The notes under the pieces are model-generated. The model saw nothing but the letters and a program-made list of their open reading frames with translations. It had not been told where the DNA came from and searched no databases. From positions 124,001 through 188,000 of the forward strand of contig NZ_JAOBWS010000005.1 in NCBI RefSeq assembly GCF_025245835.1: 64,000 nucleotides of DNA, given 5' to 3'. Positions 51,601 to 59,241 of this stretch are shown piece by piece. Each line of letters begins with the position of its first letter. Within the stretch, counting starts at the first letter, position 1. The translations under genes and the position numbers were made by a program. The stretch is from Rheinheimera sp. 4Y26 (GTDB lineage Bacteria > Pseudomonadota > Gammaproteobacteria > Enterobacterales > Alteromonadaceae).

Positions 51601-52540
51601 TGCTGATCTCTAGCTGCAACTGAATCGCTTGCTGCTGTTTGGGTTTGATATCCAGTTCACTGCGAAACCGGAATAAAGGCGTTTTTGCGTCAAAGTCCGC
51701 AATAGCCAGTTGCCAGCGCTGGTGGCTGAAATTAGCCTGTAACTGCGCTTTGCTCAGTTGCAGCTGGGGTTGGTCAGCGTCCAGCAGCTCGATGTTATCA
51801 AGCGTCAGGCTTTTAACACTCAGCTGCAGGGGCAGCTGAATGCTGCTCAGGTCCGGCAATGCCGGCACAGGCGGCAGTTGCCAGCCTTGGGTGGCGGCGA
51901 TGCTGGTTTTGGCTTTAGGTTTTAGTTTGGTATTTTGCGTCGCAGGCAGTTGCTGCGCTGTATGTTTCTGCACTGTATGTTGCTGCGCTGTATGTTTCTG
52001 CACTGTATGTTGCTGCGCTTTAAATTGGCGGATCAGGCTATCGCCAAGTGCCAGCTTGTCCTGTTGCCAGCTGAGGCTGCTTTGCAGTACGCCCAGTTGC
52101 AGCTGAAGGTGCGGCTGTTGCAGATGGACGTTTTGAAGCGAAATCTCATCAATGCGGATGGGGAAGGGCGCAGCAGGCACTGTGACTACAGTGTTTGCCT
52201 CGTTCTTTTCCGGTGCCGCTTCGATCTGAATGGCTGCACCTTCCAGCTTCAGATAATGCAGGCAAAGCGCGGAATGGCTAAAACAGCGCCAGTCGAGCCT
52301 GCCTTGCAGACTTTGTAGTTTGAGCTGTTGCTGTTCGTCCTGATAGTGCACATCGTGTAGGCTGAAACCACGCCACAAGTCGCCGTTGATGCTGCCAATA
52401 CTTAAAGATGGCAGGTACCACTGTGCAACCAAAGCGCCCAGTTGCAAACTTAAGTTGGTGCCAACAAGCGCGAGGCTGATCAGTAAAATGGCCAGCAGGC
52501 TTAATAAAAATCTTTTAAGCAGATACCAGCTGAGCTTCAT
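48695..52540 (-). CDS. tamB: Translocation and assembly module subunit TamB (AsmA-like)
   Basis: A 1281-aa AsmA-like inner-membrane-anchored periplasmic protein (E. coli TamB 1259 aa). N-terminal helix LLKRFLLSLLAILLISLALV. Long beta-rich repeats follow, and the C-terminal TamB domain (DUF490) covers about the last 350 residues: GRLTGVVHVPQGNIEVDDLP, VHGQVNLQNGTFRAYGQDLQ, RKGRLNFNGPADEPLMAIEA, NALAYLLMGRD and SPKLQVKYGVGIFTPFGEFT, ending YKVEFD. TamB and TamA help phospholipid transport to, and protein insertion into, the outer membrane. ATG overlaps the tamA stop (ATGA). Near residues 174-198 it contains a low-complexity HTVQKHTAQQ repeat (see the repeat entry). Confidence 0.95.
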   Translation of the reverse strand: MKLSWYLLKRFLLSLLAILLISLALVGTNLSLQLGALVAQWYLPSLSIGSINGDLWRGFSLHDVHYQDEQQQLKLQSLQGRLDWRCFSHSALCLHYLKLEGAAIQIEAAPEKNEANTVVTVPAAPFPIRIDEISLQNVHLQQPHLQLQLGVLQSSLSWQQDKLALGDSLIRQFKAQQHTVQKHTAQQHTVQKHTAQQLPATQNTKLKPKAKTSIAATQGWQLPPVPALPDLSSIQLPLQLSVKSLTLDNIELLDADQPQLQLSKAQLQANFSHQRWQLAIADFDAKTPLFRFRSELDIKPKQQQAIQLQLEISKQPWLLEQQLELSLQGPLASLALDAKLLGPQQATLSGTLDISKTQPEFDLKLRSDALQYTVPPAQNTDAKAKAGATESKTYRLGNLQLHLKGSTAAVDLLADSQLQLPDLPTAKLKFAARYQATPGTVKIKQLDIQTLGGDLQATATVDLARQQLQTELLLHQLQPGLFWADYPGSLSGKLSLNANMQPAAVKFDLPVIELQGDLRDLPLQLKGRLSLEQQNEFWALQSPVLTLSHGPNQLSAKGLLTEQWDAEVVLQVPDLSQSVAQSEGRLSGVIRLTGAAKNPNLQLELTGEQLNYQDDYALATFALRGTLAALGQQNSSLSFSAKEGQAPGIQLQQLDWQLTGTAQQHQSHLQLDSHQLQAAIAMEGSLDSQSWQVNWQEARLKSDMGDWQLQQSMQTSWQRQQQTLTLSPSCWHDNQAKLCLKADQALSATAGAISAELTQLDLAALSALLEQHQSLNGRVDGAVTLGWQQKQLPSFTLRLQGGAGQFNYQSTSLLEVPWQQLSLSASLQNNELQSEFRLIFSEKSDARLALRLQQLDSKDKTMDARFQLSAMDLSFLRPLLNDYSQFQAELNGDISATGALEHPELRGSLALENLTLTGRQAPMDIQQARLQLSLDGFEGNLAGELVTPSGQLKMTGNADWQQSALWYAKLALKGEQVSVHLPNTTLTLSPDLQFNADAGGGRLTGVVHVPQGNIEVDDLPQNATKVSDDEILINTQDLDYVAAEQWQLSSDVKVLLGDDVRLAAFGLKTRLEGELRVRQNGKQPTVHGQVNLQNGTFRAYGQDLQLRKGRLNFNGPADEPLMAIEAIRNPEKTEDGVIAGLRVSGLADSPVVEVFSTPAKPQANALAYLLMGRDLNSNSSDKSMTTSLIGIGIASSGKLVGQLGEVFGLKELSLDTAGSGTDSKVTVSGYLSPKLQVKYGVGIFTPFGEFTLRYRLMKKLYLEAVKSVNTSVDLLYKVEFD
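51946..52020 (-). repeat. 15-bp tandem repeat in tamB (HTVQK/HTAQQ)
   Basis: Five 15-nt units, alternating two versions (coding HTAQQ or HTVQK), so the larger period is 30 bp. They sit in a predicted linker near residue 185 and are flanked by other Gln/Lys/Thr-rich sequence. Confidence 0.88.
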
Positions 52541-54270
52541 AATTCGGGCCCAAGGGTAAAGTGAATACGAAAGTCGGTGCCGGGTTTGGAATCGAGGCCA
52601 AAAGCAAAATCAAGCCGCACCGGGCCAATAGGTGATGCCCAGCGAATACCTGCGCCAACGCCTCTTTGCCAGTCCGGGTTTTGGTTCCAGACACTGCCGT
52701 AGTCGGTAAATACCGCCAACCACCAGTCGCCTTTGACTCTGTGCTGATATTCCATCGTGGCAACCGCCATATGCAGGCCGCCAATATAAAGGCCTTGCGC
52801 ATCCTGGGGCGCTACAGTGCGATATTGATAACCGCGCAGGCTGTTATCGCCGCCGGCAAAAAAACGTAATGAGGACGGAATACTCTCAATGCTTTCCTGC
52901 AAGATAGTGCCGGCGTCCAGACGCAGCAGCCAGCGCTCGTCCACACTCCAGCTGCCAATCCAGCCTGCCCGGCCACGTAAGCGGATAAAGTCTGTGTCGG
53001 AGCCCCAGCTTTGGTCGGCAATTTCTGCACCAATCAAATAATAATCAGCCTGTTGCGGCATGCTGCCACCGCTGTTGCTGCCTTTACTAAAACTAATGCC
53101 TGGCATTAAAAGGGTCGAGGTCGCCTGTTGGCTACCCTGCAAATAATCTTCATATAAAAAACGCATGGAAAGGTTGCGGTTCCAACCGTTTTTCAGTAAC
53201 CAGTTGCGCTCAGCCAAAAGGTTAAATTCCTGACTGACGGTATTGAGTTTATCGAGGTTCTTATAACCCAGCACAAACTGGTAATAGTCGTTCGTCACAT
53301 CCCGCAGTGGCATTTTGTAGCGGGTTTCCAGTAGTTGTTCCGGGTTGGATAAAGCTAAGTCTGCGCCCAGACTATGGCCTTTGTCGTTCAGCCAGGGTTT
53401 TTCCCATTTGGCTTTAAGCCGGCCATGTACGTCAGTTTCATAACCCACACCGGCCTCGACGTTATTTTTCAGTGCTGGTGTGAGTTCGATGCGAAGTGGC
53501 AATTCACCGTTTTTACGGTTGTCGACATCGGCTTCGAGGTTAATGCTGCTAAACCAGTTGGTAGTGGCAAGTGATTGATTGAGCTCGCCAAGCAGGCGGG
53601 CAGAATAATGGTCGCCTTTGCGGAATTTTAATAGGGATTTCAGTCGGGCTTGTCTGATTTGCGAGCCATGAAAACTGATGTCGCCAAATTTGTATCTTTG
53701 GCCCGAATCAAAATACAACCTTACTGTGCCACGCCTGTCGCCGGGTTTGACATAAAGTTCGGTGCGGGTGAATTTGGCGTCAAAAAAACCTTTGCGGTTG
53801 GCCAGGCTCATTAACTCACTTTTGAAGTTTTCATATTTGCCATGGTGCATCCTTTCGCCTTTTTTGGGAGCGGCGTTTTTCAAAAGCTGCAAAAACTGGG
53901 TGTCGTTGGCGGCGCCACCATAAATGCGCAAATCATTGGTTTGAATATACACATACTTATTGGCAGTAATTTTGGCGGTGAGGATATAATCATTGCCGTC
54001 TTTTTTATCAATAAAATCAACAACAACCTGATAGTAACCTAAACCTCTGAGCGCTTTTTTAATGTCGCGGCTGACCCGGTTTTTAAAGCGGGCTGAGCTG
54101 TTAATTTCAGCTTCTGCAATAGAAGACAGATAAAGCTCAATATTTTCCTTGCGCTCGCCTGTGACCCCAACAAGCTCAATCCGATTGGCAGCATCAGCCT
54201 GAGCCGGTGTGAGACCAAGCCACAACAGCATCAGCAGCAGAAAGACAGTGTGAAAACTCAGTCCGCGAAT
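52537..54270 (-). CDS. tamA: TamA, Omp85-family outer membrane protein (probable ATT start)
   Basis: A 577-aa Omp85 protein (E. coli TamA 577 aa): three POTRA domains (about 30-270) and a 16-stranded barrel. The lid-locking strand motif is FFAGGDNSLRGY near residue 458, and GPVRLDFAFGL lies close to the C-terminus; the final residue region is FTLGPEL. The first ATG is 54231, which would cut the signal peptide to an uncharged stub. Thirteen codons upstream an ATT codon (54270-54268) stands 7 nt after a perfect AAGGAG (54278-54283). Starting there gives (M)RGLSFHTVFLLLMLL, a normal basic-then-hydrophobic signal peptide ending QADA. I therefore place the start at ATT; this is an inference. Downstream of mksB and overlapping tamB. 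Confidence 0.88.
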   Translation of the reverse strand: MRGLSFHTVFLLLMLLWLGLTPAQADAANRIELVGVTGERKENIELYLSSIAEAEINSSARFKNRVSRDIKKALRGLGYYQVVVDFIDKKDGNDYILTAKITANKYVYIQTNDLRIYGGAANDTQFLQLLKNAAPKKGERMHHGKYENFKSELMSLANRKGFFDAKFTRTELYVKPGDRRGTVRLYFDSGQRYKFGDISFHGSQIRQARLKSLLKFRKGDHYSARLLGELNQSLATTNWFSSINLEADVDNRKNGELPLRIELTPALKNNVEAGVGYETDVHGRLKAKWEKPWLNDKGHSLGADLALSNPEQLLETRYKMPLRDVTNDYYQFVLGYKNLDKLNTVSQEFNLLAERNWLLKNGWNRNLSMRFLYEDYLQGSQQATSTLLMPGISFSKGSNSGGSMPQQADYYLIGAEIADQSWGSDTDFIRLRGRAGWIGSWSVDERWLLRLDAGTILQESIESIPSSLRFFAGGDNSLRGYQYRTVAPQDAQGLYIGGLHMAVATMEYQHRVKGDWWLAVFTDYGSVWNQNPDWQRGVGAGIRWASPIGPVRLDFAFGLDSKPGTDFRIHFTLGPEL

Positions 54271-54277
54271 GACCCAA

Positions 54278-54283
54278 CTCCTT
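54278..54283 (-). promoter_or_regulatory. Strong Shine-Dalgarno AAGGAG for tamA
   Basis: AAGGAG on the minus strand, 7 nt before an ATT codon in the tamA frame. No ATG, GTG or TTG in frame is so placed. It decides the start call for tamA. Confidence 0.7.
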
Positions 54284-54374
54284 GTCCGGATAAAAAAACA
54301 ACCGCCGCCAGCTTTGGTTAAAGCGCCTGCTGCGGTGTGTTGGCTCTGAGTAAAACTACAGCGATAAGTTCAGC

Positions 54375-54422
54375 GGCAACAACTTAACTGTCTGATTTTT
54401 CATCAGAACAGCAGTTGTTGCC
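54375..54422 (-). other. Long imperfect hairpin between mksB and tamA
   Basis: Outer arms GGCAACAAC/GTTGTTGCC (9 bp) and inner arms TCTGAT/ATCAGA (6 bp) around a short loop, with partly complementary segments between. There is no T-run at the 3' side on the minus strand, so it is not a typical intrinsic terminator. It could be an mRNA processing or attenuation structure. Confidence 0.55.
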
Positions 54423-54462
54423 ACCAGCTGCCCGCAAAGTCTGAGAAAGTTGCAACCAGGGC

Positions 54463-57303
54463 TTAGCCAGCCAGCTCAGCCTCGTCATTGACTTGATCTT
54501 TTGTTAACAAAGGCTCAGTACTGCCAATTTGTTCACAAAGGATCCAGTCTTTTTCATCCACCCAGTTTTGCGCACCATTTTTCACAGTGCGGATAGGCAC
54601 TATATAACGGCAGCTGGTTTGTGGTTTGACCGAGGCAAAAATTGGGACAAAACCAAAATTCAGTGCAGTTTCAATCAAAGCCTGCTGGTTATGCGGGTCA
54701 ATGTCGGCCGCTTCGTCGATATAAATAGGAATACGGTATTTACCCCGTTCCCGTTCAGCCAATAATTGACGAATAAACAACATGCCACACAATAACTTAA
54801 TGGTAATACGGGTGCCGTTGGAACCTGCTGAGTCTATTTTGTCAAAATACTCCACTTCACCGGCGCGATTCACCACTTTAAACCGGATATCAAATAAATC
54901 CGACAGCGTCAGGCCCGATTTTTCGCTGGCGGCCTGAATAAGATAATCTTTGGCCGCATTAATTTCGCGCTCATCTGTGGTGACACCCGGCGCTAATAAA
55001 TCCAGCGTATCGCCTTGCTGATAAGCGTCTGAGGTGGTCAGAATGGTATCGATATGGCCGACCAGCAGTTTGCGGTCGACAATCTCAATTTTAAAATCCT
55101 GCAAATTAGAGATTTGATGACGCCAGATGCCGCGGTTAAAGCTATTGAGTTCACGGTGCAGGCGGTCTAAGTCTGATCTTAAGCCTTTGAGTGTGGATGC
55201 TACTTCGGTCAGTGCCACCCGGGCACGGCGTTCAATGGCTTCACGCTCTTTATCCAGATGGTGAAAGGCCTGAATAAGCTTCTGGTATTTAGCGTCTTCA
55301 TCAGTTTCAGCTTCAAACTTGCTGATACCGGCATTAAAAATAAACAAATAGGTATTTTTAATGTTGATATCTAAAAGCTTCAGCTCCTGACAATGTTTAT
55401 TGTAAGAGCGCAGCTCGTCGGCCAGATTGTCATATTCAAGGTTTATCTCAATTGGATAAGGTGTAATACGGCCGCTGTAAAAATCGAGCTGGAAATCTAT
55501 CCGCTCTTTTTTCTCGTGTTCAATACGTTCAAGCTGACGTTTCAGTTGATCCTGCTTGTTGGTGACCAGATTACGCCGATCCGACAAACTGCTGGCTTTG
55601 TGCTGCACTTCAGATAGTTGCTCGTGCAGAATTTCTTCTTCACGGTCGAGCTCGTCCACTAAATCCTGCTGCTGCTCGCGCAAATCCCGCATTTGCTCAA
55701 AACGGGCAAAACGTTTTAAATCTTCTTCGGCTTGCAGCATATCGGCGTATAACCGCTCTTTCTCGCGGGTTTTGCCGGCTAAATCCTGAGCAACTTCTTC
55801 TTGTTGCTCCAACGTCGCCAAAGTTAACTGCAAAGCTTCAATCTGTTCTTTCAGCTGAATTTTGCCTTCAACACCCGTCATATCGGGCGCAGATAAATGC
55901 GCTAAATCAATGACAGCGCCTTTGAGGTGCAATTTACCCTGACGGAAACAATCAGCCAGCGCACTTAATTGCTCGCCAAAAGCATCGTCATCTGTAATGT
56001 GTACATCACCGCCTGTTGCGGTCGACAGTGACAATAAGTCCGGGTTCAGCGCTTTAATCAGCTGCTGCACTTCAGGTAAAGACAAATCTTCGCGCAAACG
56101 GGAATACAGGTTATATTCCAGGTTTTTCAGCTGCAGCTTTAAGCTTTTCAGCTGCTTCTGCGTTTGTGCCTGCTGATGCGCCAAAGTCGTTGGGTTTAAG
56201 TTGGCGGCACCTTGCAGGCTGTGGCTTAACGACTCATAACTCTGGCGGATATTGGCAAGATTGGATTGCAGCGTGGCTAAGTTGGTCAGGCCAAAACGCA
56301 GTGCCAGAGTGTCGTGCTCACTAAACCATTGTTGCAGCTCAATTTTACGGCCAGACAACTCTTTGATTTGCCCCACATATAAACGCTGTTTTTCTTCCAG
56401 CTGACTTTTTTCGCGGTGCAGCTCTTCGAGGTTATTCGAAAGCTCGCCCTGTTGATCTTCTAAATAACTCTGAAATTCCACCAAAGCTTTATCGAGTTTG
56501 GGTGCATAAGCGCCCAACCTGCCTTTGAGTACAGCGCGGTTATCCAGCAGGTTTTCCAGTGCTTCCACCGCTTGCTGCTGGTTTTCTAAAGCTTTTAGTT
56601 CACGCCTGTCGCGGTTTACTTTTTCAAAAGCATTGTGCCAGACAGTGTAAAAATCGACTTTTGGGTCGCTTAAATGGCGGGCAAACACCGGCAACAATAA
56701 CCGTTTGACGTCCTGCGCTGTTAAACGGTGCAGGTTTAAAATACGGCGGAAAATGTCTTTATAGACAGGCGCATCGCTCACGTTGGTCAGCGGGATCATG
56801 CGCAGGTTTATTTTGCTGTCATAAGGGGTGGCGCCGCCGGTTAAAAGGGCATTGAGCTCAGCAGGTTTTAGCTCCAGCGGGTCAAAACCCAGCTCACGCA
56901 GGTGATGATCCAGCTTGTTGTATTTCACAATGCTGTTATTGACCAGGTAATGATCCAGGTTCAGCTTGCCGTTGTAGCAAAAATACTGGTACTGATAACC
57001 GGCAATTTTGCCAAGACCTGCCACACCAATGACCACGGGGCCGTTCGGTAAGTTGGCTTCCAGCAGAATATAACTCTGGTCGGTGCCAAAATAAAACTTC
57101 CGGGTTTCGTCTAAATCGTGGCCGTCCCATTCGGTTAAGCGTAAATCGTTAATCAGTGGAAACTGTAAAGCGTTGATGACCGAACTTTTACCTGTGTTAT
57201 TCGGCGCGCAGATAGAGGCGGCATCATCGAGCGGGATCACACACTTGGCGTAACCTGCGGTATTTAATAAAGCGAGCTTGGTTAAGCCGTATAACTCAGA
57301 CAT
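54463..57303 (-). CDS. mksB: MksB, MukB-like SMC ATPase of a condensin
   Basis: A 946-aa SMC-like protein, too short for MukB (about 1480 aa) but the length of Pseudomonas MksB (about 940). Seen: N-terminal MSELYGLTKLALLNTAGY, Walker A as APNNTGKSSVINALQFP near residue 33 (Ala where the usual P-loop has the first Gly), a long coiled coil (about 230-700) with a short hinge-like break, the ABC signature-like SAGSNGTRITIKLLCGMLF near 833, and Walker B YRIPIYIDEAADIDPHN near 866. Condensins of this type load on DNA and compact chromosomes with kleisin MksF and MksE. Its ATG overlaps mksE by 8 nt, with GGAG upstream. No mksG (JetD-type nuclease) gene adjoins. Confidence 0.87.
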   Translation of the reverse strand: MSELYGLTKLALLNTAGYAKCVIPLDDAASICAPNNTGKSSVINALQFPLINDLRLTEWDGHDLDETRKFYFGTDQSYILLEANLPNGPVVIGVAGLGKIAGYQYQYFCYNGKLNLDHYLVNNSIVKYNKLDHHLRELGFDPLELKPAELNALLTGGATPYDSKINLRMIPLTNVSDAPVYKDIFRRILNLHRLTAQDVKRLLLPVFARHLSDPKVDFYTVWHNAFEKVNRDRRELKALENQQQAVEALENLLDNRAVLKGRLGAYAPKLDKALVEFQSYLEDQQGELSNNLEELHREKSQLEEKQRLYVGQIKELSGRKIELQQWFSEHDTLALRFGLTNLATLQSNLANIRQSYESLSHSLQGAANLNPTTLAHQQAQTQKQLKSLKLQLKNLEYNLYSRLREDLSLPEVQQLIKALNPDLLSLSTATGGDVHITDDDAFGEQLSALADCFRQGKLHLKGAVIDLAHLSAPDMTGVEGKIQLKEQIEALQLTLATLEQQEEVAQDLAGKTREKERLYADMLQAEEDLKRFARFEQMRDLREQQQDLVDELDREEEILHEQLSEVQHKASSLSDRRNLVTNKQDQLKRQLERIEHEKKERIDFQLDFYSGRITPYPIEINLEYDNLADELRSYNKHCQELKLLDINIKNTYLFIFNAGISKFEAETDEDAKYQKLIQAFHHLDKEREAIERRARVALTEVASTLKGLRSDLDRLHRELNSFNRGIWRHQISNLQDFKIEIVDRKLLVGHIDTILTTSDAYQQGDTLDLLAPGVTTDEREINAAKDYLIQAASEKSGLTLSDLFDIRFKVVNRAGEVEYFDKIDSAGSNGTRITIKLLCGMLFIRQLLAERERGKYRIPIYIDEAADIDPHNQQALIETALNFGFVPIFASVKPQTSCRYIVPIRTVKNGAQNWVDEKDWILCEQIGSTEPLLTKDQVNDEAELAG

Positions 57304-57853
57304 CGGCCTGCTCCTCTGTGTTAGTTTCTTCGGCCAGCTGGTCGACTGCCATTAAGGCGTCCAGGTAACGGTAGATGGGGGAGAGCAGCTTAAATTGTTC
57401 ACCCTGGGCTTTGGCAAAACCGTAACGTAACATGCGGTTCATCACTTCACGTTTGAGGTCGGTGGCCGAATACACTTCGAGCTGTTCAAATAGGTGATAT
57501 TGCTGCTGCAAAATGCTGGCAAGAATTTCGTGGCTGATTTCTTCGTCAAATAAAGCCCGCAGTGGATCCTGGCCTTTGTCTGCAAAAAACTCCACCAGAG
57601 CATAAGTGGTGAGCGCAAATAACCGGGAAATTTTGCCCATATTGACGGTGGCATCGTCCACTTCAAAATGGAAAAAACCACGGCTGTCACGTTTCAGTTG
57701 ATTACCCAGAGCGGTAAATAACGCGCTGTAGGCCTCTTCGTTGTTGTCGAGCTCCTGCCAGAGGGCAAAATCCTGCTCGCTGATATGAAAACCAGTGCTG
57801 AGTTTTTTATAAATGTCAGCCAGTTGGCTCAGTTGTTCCAGTTCAATCTGCAT
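57296..57853 (-). CDS. mksE: MksE, condensin KITE-like subunit
   Basis: A 185-aa protein in the MukE/MksE position and of MksE length. HFEVDDATVNMGKISRLFAL and the helical LKREVMNRMLRYGFAKAQGE region suggest tandem winged-helix (KITE) folds. Such subunits bridge the kleisin and DNA. Start ATG 57853 lies 3 nt after the mksF stop with AGGAAA upstream, and the gene overlaps mksB by 8 nt, so all three are translationally coupled. Sequence divergence is high in the family and the call depends on context. Confidence 0.8.
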   Translation of the reverse strand: MQIELEQLSQLADIYKKLSTGFHISEQDFALWQELDNNEEAYSALFTALGNQLKRDSRGFFHFEVDDATVNMGKISRLFALTTYALVEFFADKGQDPLRALFDEEISHEILASILQQQYHLFEQLEVYSATDLKREVMNRMLRYGFAKAQGEQFKLLSPIYRYLDALMAVDQLAEETNTEEQADV

Positions 57854-57856
57854 CAG

Positions 57857-59101
57857 TTAATTTCCTGACTGTGCTGTAGGGGCAAAAGGGTGAAGCGTCA
57901 GGCGGTAACCATTGACTTCAAGCTCGGTGAGCTGCTCTAAATGTTGCAGTTTCAAACTTGGAGCGCGGCTTAGTTCCTGATACAAAAATAACATTTCATC
58001 TACCGGCAACTGCGGATAACTCTTCGCAAGCCAGAGTGATAAATCGGTATTGGCTTTTTGTGTGCGGGCAAATTTGAGCACATCAGCAAGCTCAGGCACG
58101 CGGATATTGTGATGCGCGGCCTGGTCGACCTGCTGTGGCATCTGATACAGCTCGTCCTGATAGTCCACCAGTTCTGCCATATAACTGGTGATTTGGTTGG
58201 CCGAGCCCAGGCTGAATTTTTGATGATCTGAGCTGAATTTGGGCACTAATTGCTCCAGCGTTGGCTCCAGACCTTTTTTGCGCAACAGCGCCAATAAAGC
58301 GCTGGCGTTGCGAGACAACAAAGTGTTTTTCCGAAGCTCTTCACGCAGTGGCATCAGCACGTCTGTGCTGCGGATCAGCGACTCGCGGCCCAGCTGGTTC
58401 ATTTCCAGCAAACGGGTGCGCAGCTGCACTAAAGGCTCTTTTTCACCCTGTAAAAAACCGGTTTGTTCAATATGGATAATTAAGTCGCTGAGCAGCAATT
58501 CCAACGCAGCAATGCTGTGCTGGAAAGGGCCATTGATATCAATCATCTGCAGCACTGGCTCGATGTATTCATCAAAAGCTTCCATCACAGCGCTGTATCT
58601 TTTGGCCAGGCTTAATTTGCTTTCGTCGGCTTTGGCTTGTTCCACCAAATGCAAAATGGCACTTTCGTTTTTACGGAAGTGTTTCACCACTTCGCGCACC
58701 CGTTCATCCATTAGGCGGATAAAACGGCGCATCTCGCTGACATCTTTGCCATCGGCGGCGGTTTTTAGTTTGCCACGCAGCCGGTCTAAATCTTCAATCC
58801 GGCTTTGAATATCACCAACAGTGCCTAGCTGATGCTCCTGCGTCAGGAACTGAATAAACTCAAGCACAGCACGGTTCAGTTCCAGCTGACTGGATTTGGC
58901 CAGTGGGATCAGCACTTCCTGTTGCAATAACCTTTGGGCTTCACGAAACACCTGCTCGCTGCCAAAACCAGGCGAGTGGCGCTGGATCAGTGCCTGCACA
59001 TCCTGAAAACTGAAACTGCCAAGGGCACTGCGGCTTGCCAGTGTTTCCAGAACAGGCCAGTGGTCGTCGAGGCACTTAATGATTTTTTTTGCTGATAGCA
59101 T
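57857..59101 (-). CDS. mksF: MksF, kleisin subunit of MukBEF-like condensin
   Basis: A 414-aa mostly helical protein (MukF 440 aa) with an N-terminal winged-helix-like part (residues 1-80: LSAKKIIKCLDDHWPVLETL with FSFQDVQALIQRHSP after), a long helical middle (RIEDLDRLRGKLKTAADGKD and the RRFIRLMDERVREVVKHFRK segment) and a C-terminal region. It is expected to bridge the MksB heads. ATG 59101 is chosen over the open frame to 59218 because GAG lies a few nt upstream and homology-like sequence begins there. First gene of the leftward mksF-mksE-mksB-tamA-tamB block, divergent from nhaD. Confidence 0.82.
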   Translation of the reverse strand: MLSAKKIIKCLDDHWPVLETLASRSALGSFSFQDVQALIQRHSPGFGSEQVFREAQRLLQQEVLIPLAKSSQLELNRAVLEFIQFLTQEHQLGTVGDIQSRIEDLDRLRGKLKTAADGKDVSEMRRFIRLMDERVREVVKHFRKNESAILHLVEQAKADESKLSLAKRYSAVMEAFDEYIEPVLQMIDINGPFQHSIAALELLLSDLIIHIEQTGFLQGEKEPLVQLRTRLLEMNQLGRESLIRSTDVLMPLREELRKNTLLSRNASALLALLRKKGLEPTLEQLVPKFSSDHQKFSLGSANQITSYMAELVDYQDELYQMPQQVDQAAHHNIRVPELADVLKFARTQKANTDLSLWLAKSYPQLPVDEMLFLYQELSRAPSLKLQHLEQLTELEVNGYRLTLHPFAPTAQSGN

Positions 59102-59241
59102 GAACTCGTAACTTTTTGTTAAAAAATTAAGGGGTATAGACCAATGTATGCCCAGTTGTGGATGGTGATAACTGCCTGACGATGCTAGAATGCCGCCCCG
59201 CAAATTGGTCACTTCCACTGTCTACAATCTGGTGAAAATAT

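Noticed and set aside
54231-54233. tamA start at ATG 54231
   Set aside because: No Shine-Dalgarno and an uncharged truncated signal peptide. An AAGGAG stands 7 nt before an in-frame ATT 13 codons upstream.
54463-57303. Truncated or broken mukB
   Set aside because: Both ATPase halves, signature-like motif and a coiled coil are present in one frame, and the length fits the MksB family. It is not a fragment of the 1480-aa MukB.
54463-59101. Wadjet/JetABCD anti-plasmid system
   Set aside because: No JetD/MksG gene adjoins the operon, and the flanking genes are tamA and nhaD, which are core genes.
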